From an uncultured Acetatifactor sp. (GTDB taxonomy: Bacteria > Bacillota > Clostridia > Lachnospirales > Lachnospiraceae), in the NCBI GenBank assembly GCA_910587755.1, contig CAJUNZ010000084.1, positions 1 to 12,809 on the forward strand: 12,809 nt of DNA. Direction: 5' to 3'. Both the position numbers and the translations under genes were made by a program. Below the pieces are notes generated by a model. It saw only the letters and a program-made list of their open reading frames with translations, made no database searches and was not told where the DNA came from. Positions 8,018 through 12,809 of the stretch are shown piece after piece. Position 1 is the stretch's first letter. Every line of letters starts with the position of its first letter.

Positions 8018-8075
8018 ATGGCACAGAAAGGCATGAAATTGGCACGGGTTTGCTCTTTTACCGCAAATACTGATG

Positions 8076-8084
8076 TGCTAAACT
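8076..8084 (+). promoter_or_regulatory. Candidate extended -10 promoter element
   Basis: TGCTAAACT is an extended -10 (TGn plus TAAACT, 4 of 6 matches to TATAAT). No good -35 hexamer stands 16-18 bases upstream. If used, transcription would start near 8090, just before the hairpin series. The call is tentative. Confidence 0.3.
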
Positions 8085-8300
8085 GTGTATGTTGAAAATT
8101 GTACCCAGAACAAATCAGGGCAGAATCCGGCATCCTTTACAGGGTGCTGTTTTTCTGCCCGGGGAAAGGTCATGTCACATAAAAAGGGCATGGCCTTTCT
8201 TTATGCACAGGCCCGTATATGGAGGTCTGCCGCTGATGCGGCATGCGGGCAGCGCAACGGGCAGGGAGAAAATCTTCCCTGTCTGATTGCAAAAAATCAT

Positions 8301-8306
8301 AGGAGG
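8301..8306 (+). promoter_or_regulatory. Ribosome binding site for a TTG start
   Basis: AGGAGG lies 8 bases before TTG 8315. No in-frame ATG offers a better start, and the site supports TTG as initiator. Confidence 0.8.
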
Positions 8307-8314
8307 TAGGTAAA

Positions 8315-8713
8315 TTGAAGAAAAGAGAAGACAAGTTTTGTGGAGCAGCAGGCAAAAAGAGGCGCCGCAGGCTGCCCATAGCGCAGGCGGCCTATTGCGG
8401 CTTCCTTGTGGGGATGGTGTTTTTGGTCTTTACGCAGCCGGTATATGCCGCCACAGACGTATGGACCAAGGCGAGCGAGATCATGCAGGATGTGTATAAC
8501 CAGATCGTCCTCATTTCCACGGTGGCGGCCATTGTGACGGCGTCCGTGGCGCTGCTTTTGATGAATTTTTCCCGCTCAGGGCGCACGGTGGATGAGAGCC
8601 GGGCATGGTTAAAGAGGATCTGCGTCACCTGGGTGGTGCTGAACGGCCTGGGCTTCATCATGGCTTATGTCACTCCGTTTTTCGCCGGCGGGAAATGGAC
8701 GCCGACGCCATAG
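8315..8713 (+). CDS. VirB2/TrbC-like (CagC-type) small secretion-system protein, pilin candidate
   Basis: This 132-residue product starts at TTG behind a strong AGGAGG. It has a very basic N-terminus (KKRRRR, residues 14-19), a long hydrophobic signal segment and a likely signal-peptidase site after TQPVYA (residue 45). The mature part, about 87 residues, has two membrane helices (about 63-85 and 103-122) joined by a short charged loop containing SRSGRTVDESRAWLKR. Small size, a cleaved leader and two hydrophobic helices are the hallmarks of VirB2/TrbC pilins and of Gram-positive CagC-type equivalents. Its place directly before a VirB6/TrbL-like gene agrees. The subfamily is not certain from reading alone. 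It is the first gene of the secretion run and follows the structured leader. Confidence 0.6.
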   Translation: MKKREDKFCGAAGKKRRRRLPIAQAAYCGFLVGMVFLVFTQPVYAATDVWTKASEIMQDVYNQIVLISTVAAIVTASVALLLMNFSRSGRTVDESRAWLKRICVTWVVLNGLGFIMAYVTPFFAGGKWTPTP

Positions 8714-8733
8714 GCTAAGAAAGGGGTGATCGT

Positions 8734-9444
8734 GTGGGTATCTTAGACGGCATTGTGGAGTGGATTGCAGAGCAGGTGATGCACGGCCTGGATTTGGTAT
8801 CAACCTCGGTTTTGGGTGCGCTGGGGTGTGATATGTCCGTGTTCCTGCGATACTTTCCGGCGGCAGGGACCCTGTATGAGGTCTTTGTGGCGCTCTCCAT
8901 CGGGATTATTTTATTGAACTGGGTATGGCAGCTGTTCAAGAACTACGGGCTGGCCGCGGGGATAGAGGCAGAGGATCCTGTGAAGCTGAGCATCCGTTCG
9001 GTCCTGTTCATCCTGCTGGCCTATTTTTCGGATGACATCATAGGGACGGTCTTAAAGATAGGCGGAACGCCTTACGACTGGATACTGACCTCTGCCATAC
9101 CGGCACTTGACTTTGCAAGCTTTAATTCCGTCATCCTGGCGGTGGTAGGCGTGTGTGCAAACGGGGCGGTGGCGCTGATCTCGCTGATACTGGTGCTGAT
9201 CCTTGCGTGGAATTATATCAAGCTGCTTTTTGAGGCGGCGGAGCGGTATGTGTTGCTGGGGGTGTTGGTCTATACGGCGCCTGTGGCCTTTTCCATGGGG
9301 GCGTCCCAGAGCACATCCAATATCTTTAAGTCGTGGTGCCGGATGTTCGGCGGGCAGGTGTTCCTGCTGATCATGAATGCGTGGTGCCTGCGGCTGTTTA
9401 CATCCATGGTGGGGGCCTTCCTGGCTAACCCGCTTTCTTTGTAG
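8734..9444 (+). CDS. VirB6/TrbL-like polytopic conjugal transfer protein
   Basis: This 236-residue, very hydrophobic protein begins at GTG with AAGGGGTG 5-6 bases upstream. Membrane segments are visible at about residues 48-68, 87-105, 132-158, 172-188 and 208-228. The segment from AAERYVLLGVLVYTAPVAFS to FKSWCRMFGGQ is typical of the TrbL/VirB6-like proteins of Firmicutes conjugative elements (the Tn1549/CD1112 type). These proteins sit in the membrane core of the type IV secretion channel. It is shorter than many family members and lacks their long hydrophilic tail; the next gene encodes a Gly/Ser-rich membrane protein that could play that role separately. It lies 20 bases after the pilin candidate and is clearly in the same operon. 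Confidence 0.7.
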   Translation: MGILDGIVEWIAEQVMHGLDLVSTSVLGALGCDMSVFLRYFPAAGTLYEVFVALSIGIILLNWVWQLFKNYGLAAGIEAEDPVKLSIRSVLFILLAYFSDDIIGTVLKIGGTPYDWILTSAIPALDFASFNSVILAVVGVCANGAVALISLILVLILAWNYIKLLFEAAERYVLLGVLVYTAPVAFSMGASQSTSNIFKSWCRMFGGQVFLLIMNAWCLRLFTSMVGAFLANPLSL

Positions 9445-9560
9445 GAAAAACCTGTGCCTGCGCCCGTATTTCCGGGCTGCGGCAGGAAAGGAGATCAGTG
9501 TGAAAAATTATTTTTCACACGGCGATTTGTGTCTGCGCGCTGCTTGCCACAAAGTCGCTT
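9445..9560 (+). promoter_or_regulatory. Hairpin-rich spacer with mutually exclusive folds
   Basis: A perfect 10-bp hairpin, GTGTGAAAAA (9498-9507) with TTTTTCACAC (9511-9520), is followed by GCGATTTGTG (9522-9531) pairing with CACAAAGTCGC (9548-9558, one bulge). CTGCGCGCTGCT (9533-9544) can instead pair with AGCAGCGCAG (9571-9580, two-base bulge), which would put the ATG at 9561 in the loop. The last two folds exclude each other. The first hairpin alone is terminator-like, but it lacks a separate T tract after the stem. Confidence 0.55.
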
Positions 9561-10559
9561 ATGCGCAAAGAGCAGCGCAGAAATGAGGATTATGATGCAA
9601 AAAATAAAAAATTCAGGCGGATCATGCTTTCGGTCTGCATGGCGGCGGTTCTTTGCTTTTCGTTCTGCCAGCCTGTCTTTGCCATGACGGAGAGCGAGAT
9701 ACAGGACCAGGTGAACGCCATGGGCAAAGAGGCCGCATCCGGAAATGTGCTGATATGGTTCCTCTGTGCCATTGCTTTTTTGAAGGTGTCCCAGAAGATA
9801 GATTCCTTTATGTCCAGCCTGGGGATCAATGTGGGGCACACGGGCGGCTCCATGCTGGCGGAGGCAATGATCGCGGCGAGAGGGATAGGAGGGCTGAAGA
9901 ACTTCTCCAGCCAGCACTTCGGCGGGGGCCACAGCAGGGTTTCTTCCCACACAAATGCCGGCTCCAAAGGGTTTATGTCCGGAGGGCTTGCCGGGATCGT
10001 GGGCAGCCGCATTACAAACAGCGCCGTAAAGTCGGCAACCGCTTCTTCCAAAACAAGCGTCAGCTGTTCCTCAGGGAAGTCCGGCGGGGGGATCGGGAGC
10101 CATATTTACGCATCCTCGGTCAGCAGGGGCGGCAGCTTTGCTAACAATGTCATAGGAACCGTGGCTGCGGGAAACATTGCAGACATTGGCTTTATGAGCG
10201 GGCCGGAGGCCTCCCAGGCGCTCCAGTCCTATCTCGGCTATGCGGCCCTGGGGGAGAATGCCGGGCAGGTGCCCGTCTTTTCGGATGTGGAGATCGGCGG
10301 CGGGCGCATCACCGGGACGGAAACCTCGGAGGAACATCCCCAGGGGATTGCCTTTGGGATGTACCATGCAGCCCAGTATGCCGCCCCGGAGGGAAACTAT
10401 ACCACCGTACAGGCGGCGGATGGCAGCTCCTGGTACAAGCAGTATGCGCAGGACAGTGTGGATAAGTCCCCGTACATGGCTCCGGACGGCTCCATTGCCT
10501 ATAAGGAGTCCATTGTGAAGAAACTGCCCCGGCCGCCCAAGAGAAGGGAGAAAATGTGA
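9561..10559 (+). CDS. Secreted or membrane-anchored Gly/Ser-rich protein of the secretion operon
   Basis: The 332-residue frame begins at ATG 9561, which has no Shine-Dalgarno site. A basic stretch (KNKKFRR) and hydrophobic core end at a likely cleavage site, QPVFA, at residue 41. A second hydrophobic helix is at about 62-77, then the conserved-looking segment SQKIDSFMSSLGINVGHTGG. The rest is Gly/Ser/Ala-rich and hydrophilic, ending basic (RPPKRREKM). This resembles the detached hydrophilic tail of a TrbL/VirB6-like protein, or another channel component; the function is not recognised. The start is unsure. ATG 9624 is in frame but drops the basic n-region. GAGG (9585-9588) serves ATGs at 9592 and 9595 in another frame, leading into A-runs where a -1 shift would enter this frame. 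Confidence 0.7.
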   Translation: MRKEQRRNEDYDAKNKKFRRIMLSVCMAAVLCFSFCQPVFAMTESEIQDQVNAMGKEAASGNVLIWFLCAIAFLKVSQKIDSFMSSLGINVGHTGGSMLAEAMIAARGIGGLKNFSSQHFGGGHSRVSSHTNAGSKGFMSGGLAGIVGSRITNSAVKSATASSKTSVSCSSGKSGGGIGSHIYASSVSRGGSFANNVIGTVAAGNIADIGFMSGPEASQALQSYLGYAALGENAGQVPVFSDVEIGGGRITGTETSEEHPQGIAFGMYHAAQYAAPEGNYTTVQAADGSSWYKQYAQDSVDKSPYMAPDGSIAYKESIVKKLPRPPKRREKM

Positions 10560-10675
10560 AGGAAATCACTAAGCGCGTTCCTTGCTAAGTGATTTCACGC
10601 TCTGCAAAAGCAGAGCTTCTTCACATCGAAGAACGCAAGGACAGCGTTCTTCATAGGCGGAGAAAGGAGGACTAA
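10560..10675 (+). promoter_or_regulatory. Spacer with three consecutive hairpins
   Basis: Three stems occur in a row: AAATCACT (10563-10570) with AGTGATTT (10588-10595), extended inward by AGC/GCT across an A-A mismatch; GCTCTGC (10599-10605) with GCAGAGC (10610-10616), loop AAAA, followed by TTCTT; and GAAGAACGC (10628-10636) with GCGTTCTTC (10644-10652), a perfect 9-bp stem. The ribosome site GAAAGGAGG follows at about 10661-10669. The stems may stabilise or process the mRNA between cistrons, or attenuate transcription. Confidence 0.6.
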
Positions 10676-12052
10676 ATGGAAAACGAACAGAAAAGCGGTT
10701 TGGCGGAGACCCTGGAGACAGGACGCGCCGCCGCACACATGGTACGGGGCGCCATGAAGGCTGGAAAGGCGGTATCGGGAGCCGCAAAAGGAGCCGCCGC
10801 CGGGCCTTATGGTGCTGTTGCCGGTGCGCTCTGGGAGAACCGCAGGCTGGTGGGAAAAGTCATCATCGCTGTCATTGCGTTACTGCTGATCCCGGTGGTA
10901 TTTGTGGTGTCACTTCCTGCCGTGATCTTTGGCGGCCTGTCGGATGCCTTTTCTTCCACGGCTTTAACCGATGCGCCGATCCTGAACAATAATGCAGCCA
11001 TCATGGAAAATGTGTCAGAGATCACCGCCGCCATAGACGGGATCATGTCCGGGGGCTTGGAGGATACCATGAAGCAGATCGAGGCAGACTTTGCATCCTC
11101 CGGGGCGGATGAAATGGAGGTCATCAACCCTTATGCCGGCAGCCCACTCTATAATGCCAATCAGTTCATCGGCATGTACTGCGCCTATAAAAGCGGGGAC
11201 TATGCAGGCATTTCTATTTCCGACATGGAAAATACATTGCGTGCCGGCCAAAGCCATTTGTACTCTTACACGCAGGCGGAGGAAACGAGGACAAGGACCG
11301 AAACGGACCCCGCTACCGGGAAGGAGGTATCCGTCACGGAAGACTGGCGGGTCTATACCATTGTTTATAACGGGGAAGCCTATTTCTCCGAGCAGGTCTT
11401 TGGGCTGAGCGGGGAACAGATGGCCCTTGCCAATGACTATGCGAAGAATCTGAGCCTGTTTTTAGGTGACGGCATGATGCAGGGGATCACGGAATGGGAC
11501 GGGAAATCCATCCCTTCCCTGGGGGATGTGCGCTTTACGGATGGTGTGACGGAGGTGGTCTACTACAACCAGCTGGATGAGCGCTATGCAGGTAAGCCTT
11601 ACGGCACCGACCATATCGGGAGCCACGGCTGCGGCCCCACGGCTATGGCAATCGTGGTATCCTCCCTCACAGATAGGACGGTTGACCCTGCGGCTATGGC
11701 GGAATGGTCCTATCAAAGCGGTTACTGGTGCAAGGACAGCGGCTCCTACCATGCGCTGATCCCTGCCGCCGCAAGGAATTGGGGACTGAATGTGTCCGGC
11801 TGCACGGCGGCAGAGCCCCAGAGGATACTGGACGCGCTGGCGGAGGGGAAGCTGGTGGTTGCGATCATGTCCCAGGGACACTTTACAAAGTCGGGGCATT
11901 TTATTGTGCTGAGGGGCGTGCAGAACGGGAAGATTCTGGTGGCTGACCCTGCCAGTTACCACAGGAGCGGGCAGATGTGGGATTTATCCCTGATCTTAAG
12001 GGAAGCCAGCCGGGGAGCCGCTGCCGGAGGGCCTTTCTGGATTATCGGTTAA
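10676..12052 (+). CDS. Membrane-anchored C39-type cysteine peptidase of the secretion operon
   Basis: The start has AAAGGAGG 6 bases upstream. The 458-residue protein has an Ala/Gly-rich cytoplasmic N-terminus and one membrane helix at about residues 61-83. An outside region follows (about 90-290), then a peptidase C39-like domain. Its catalytic set is visible: Cys319 in HGCGPTAMA, His408 in SGHFIVLRG and Asp424 in VADPAS, with an early YYNQLDERY segment at 296-304 typical of the C39_2 group. Conjugative systems normally carry a wall hydrolase at this operon position to open peptidoglycan for the channel, often NlpC/P60 or lysozyme type. This protein may be a C39-fold equivalent acting outside the cell, or it may process a secreted partner. 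It lacks an ABC-transporter part, so it is not a bacteriocin exporter. Confidence 0.8.
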   Translation: MENEQKSGLAETLETGRAAAHMVRGAMKAGKAVSGAAKGAAAGPYGAVAGALWENRRLVGKVIIAVIALLLIPVVFVVSLPAVIFGGLSDAFSSTALTDAPILNNNAAIMENVSEITAAIDGIMSGGLEDTMKQIEADFASSGADEMEVINPYAGSPLYNANQFIGMYCAYKSGDYAGISISDMENTLRAGQSHLYSYTQAEETRTRTETDPATGKEVSVTEDWRVYTIVYNGEAYFSEQVFGLSGEQMALANDYAKNLSLFLGDGMMQGITEWDGKSIPSLGDVRFTDGVTEVVYYNQLDERYAGKPYGTDHIGSHGCGPTAMAIVVSSLTDRTVDPAAMAEWSYQSGYWCKDSGSYHALIPAAARNWGLNVSGCTAAEPQRILDALAEGKLVVAIMSQGHFTKSGHFIVLRGVQNGKILVADPASYHRSGQMWDLSLILREASRGAAAGGPFWIIG

Positions 12053-12170
12053 AAGGAAATGAAGTTTCACTAAGGCAGTAAAGGACACTGCCTAAGAGAA
12101 GCTATGTCATTTCAAATGATTCATAGTATTGTCCCAAAACCATAGGTTTCCGGACAGAATGAGAGGTAAT
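12053..12170 (+). promoter_or_regulatory. Hairpin-containing spacer before the PrgI-family gene
   Basis: The spacer holds AGGCAGT/ACTGCCT (about 12073-12101, 7-bp stem) and a nested CTATG/CATAG around CATTT/AAATG (about 12101-12127), as well as a small AAACC/GGTTT pair near 12136-12150. No T-tract follows, so termination is unlikely. It continues the pattern of structured spacers between the genes of this operon. Confidence 0.45.
12161..12166 (+). promoter_or_regulatory. Ribosome binding site that fixes the PrgI-family start
   Basis: GAGAGG lies 4 bases before ATG 12171. The upstream in-frame ATG at 12129 lacks such a site and would add residues not typical of the family. Confidence 0.65.
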
Positions 12171-12434
12171 ATGAGCAATCGAAACGAAAATGATACATAC
12201 ATCATCCCGCCGAATTTTGTAGACACGGGCACTTTTTTCGGCGGGATGTTCAAGGCAAGGAACGTGATAGAGGCGGGCATCCTGTCCGCAGCCGTGGGGA
12301 TACCGGTCTGTATTTTCCTGCCTATGGGGCTGACGGCAAAGATCATTGTGCTGTGCCTGACGGCGCTGCCTATTGCCCTGTTTGCCCTGATTGGCATTTC
12401 CGGGGAGAGCCTGTCCTCCTTTCTGGTGATATAA
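12171..12434 (+). pseudogene. PrgI-family protein gene, 3' end lost, probably to an IS insertion
   Basis: The 87-residue product begins MSNRNENDTYIIPPNFVDTG and has two hydrophobic helices (about 32-50 and 55-75) around GLTAKIIVLCL. This matches the PrgI family of Gram-positive type IV secretion systems, small membrane proteins encoded just before the VirB4 ATPase. Family members usually continue after the SGESLSSFL segment into a basic Trp/Arg-rich stretch and tail. Here the frame stops two codons later at TAA 12432-12434, exactly where the sequence turns into the leader of a transposase gene. The truncation is inferred from family knowledge. The missing 3' part should lie beyond the insertion sequence, outside the window. 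The remaining part keeps both helices, so some residual function is possible. Confidence 0.6.
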
Positions 12435-12809
12435 CTTCTCGGAATCTTCAGCCCTTATTTCATGGGGCTTTCAGACCTCTGTCTCAAAAAATCACCCACT
12501 TTTTTCTCAAAAACACTTGACAAACCAGTCAAAAAATGCGGCGCTTCGCGCCCTTGATTATGAAGTATATTTTTTGATTGGAGGCGATTTTTGATGTTAC
12601 CTTGTAACCCTGGCGGTCATGCCGCCTTTCAGGATACTTTCGTATCCCAGTTCCTTAAATTTTACCCGGATCCCTTTGTGCTTCCCAAAAGCACTTGGGA
12701 CTATATCGTGCAGTTCTGGTACCTCGATCTTTCCAAGACGGATTCTATCATGCAGGAATGTTACTCTGTCTTTGGCCCGGAACCAAGGCTCCCTTCCTGC
12801 ATGCTGCGC
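12430..12809 (+). mobile_element. Insertion sequence, left part only
   Basis: The segment begins at about 12429-12434, where the PrgI frame breaks, and runs off the right edge. The 160-base leader contains an AGCCC/GGGCT inverted pair (about 12450-12470), two related blocks starting TCTCAAAAA (about 12482 and 12504), the dyad TTGAC/GTCAA near 12518-12533 and a GGCGC-TTC-GCGCC hairpin near 12540-12552. A transposase start follows. The terminal inverted repeat and target duplication cannot be defined because the right end is absent. Confidence 0.6.
12594..12809 (+). CDS. Transposase, N-terminal 72 residues (cut by window edge)
   Basis: ATG 12594 has GGAGG (12580-12584) 9 bases upstream, and the frame is open to the last base. 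The visible segment reads from MLPCNPGGHAAFQDTF through STWDYIVQFWYLDLSK to SVFGPEPRLPSCMLR. The pattern of an aromatic-rich N-terminus, then SVFGP(E/A)PRLPS and a conserved MLRS-type start of the next helix, is seen in transposases common in Lachnospiraceae genomes. The catalytic DDE part is beyond the window, so the IS family is left open; IS4- or IS1182-like groups are candidates. Its codon use differs from its neighbours, with more T-ending codons, which fits a separate origin. Confidence 0.6.
   Translation, partial: MLPCNPGGHAAFQDTFVSQFLKFYPDPFVLPKSTWDYIVQFWYLDLSKTDSIMQECYSVFGPEPRLPSCMLR

Larger units (their letters stand above)
8018..8314 (+). promoter_or_regulatory. Structured leader upstream of the secretion operon
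   Basis: This 297-base spacer holds four inverted repeats in series: GGGCAGAA (8118-8125) with TTCTGCCC (8153-8160) enclosing GCATCCT (8130-8136)/AGGGTGC (8141-8147); AAAGGTCATG (8165-8174) with CATGGCCTTT (8189-8198), one G-T pair, followed by CTTTAT; TGCCGC/GCGGCA (8228-8243); and GGCAGGGA/TCCCTGTC (8260-8283). The second resembles a weak terminator. All lie between a candidate promoter and the start at 8315, so an attenuator or RNA-stabilising leader is plausible. Confidence 0.5.

Noticed and set aside
8040..8054. Sigma-54-like promoter TGGCAC-GGGT-TTGC
   Set aside because: The GG-to-GC spacing is one base shorter than the strict sigma-54 requirement, and the sequence overlaps the end region of the previous gene with no enhancer-binding regulator in view.
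8018..8095. A 25-codon open frame (MAQKGMKLARVC...) directly after the ArpU-like gene, as a leader peptide
   Set aside because: It has no ribosome site, contains no run of one amino acid of the attenuation type, and lies mostly upstream of the only candidate promoter. TAA-ATG coupling is possible but not enough to call it a gene.
10563..10652. Integron attC-like or CRISPR-like array in the three-hairpin spacer
   Set aside because: The stems are unrelated to each other in sequence, there is no repeat-spacer periodicity, and no GTTRRRY/RYYYAAC core sites are present.

Overview
The window looks like a chromosomal segment from a GC-rich member of the Clostridia, most likely Lachnospiraceae, into which a conjugative-type element has inserted. 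The basis is strong Shine-Dalgarno sites, the gene families and the operon habits; no rRNA or other marker is present to fix the taxon. All supported genes are on the + strand.

Backbone, 1-5883. A tightly packed operon encodes the C-terminal part of a MoxR-type AAA+ ATPase (cut by the window edge), a DUF58 protein, a large membrane transglutaminase-like protein and the radical-SAM enzyme HemZ. The gene gaps are 3, 49 and -10 bases. MoxR, DUF58 and transglutaminase form a familiar module thought to assemble or chaperone surface-associated complexes. HemZ belongs to haem/porphyrin metabolism and seems to share the transcript by position only. The DUF58 gene carries an in-frame 42-bp minisatellite, a G-rich insertion in its C-terminal part.

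Junction, 5884-6316. This AT-rich, gene-free stretch holds four direct copies of AGTCCAACA, short CATAAT/ATTATG arms and a good intrinsic terminator. Together they look like one end (attL or attR) of an element moved by a tyrosine recombinase with arm-type binding sites. The recombinase gene is not in the window.

Element, from about 5.9 kb to the right edge. First come two likely DNA-binding proteins, a double winged-helix protein and a sigma-region-4/ArpU-like protein. Then comes part of a Gram-positive type IV secretion operon: a VirB2/TrbC-like small pilin candidate, a VirB6/TrbL-like polytopic protein, a secreted or membrane glycine/serine-rich protein, a membrane-anchored C39-type cysteine peptidase and a PrgI-family protein. 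VirB4, VirD4, relaxase and integrase genes would be expected outside the window. The spacers between these genes are unusually rich in strong hairpins.

Right edge, about 12430-12809. The PrgI reading frame stops early, just where family members normally continue, and the sequence changes to a new leader followed by the N-terminus of a transposase. An insertion sequence appears to have disrupted the PrgI gene, which would probably impair conjugation unless the truncated protein still works.

All family calls come from reading motifs by eye; no database search was run.
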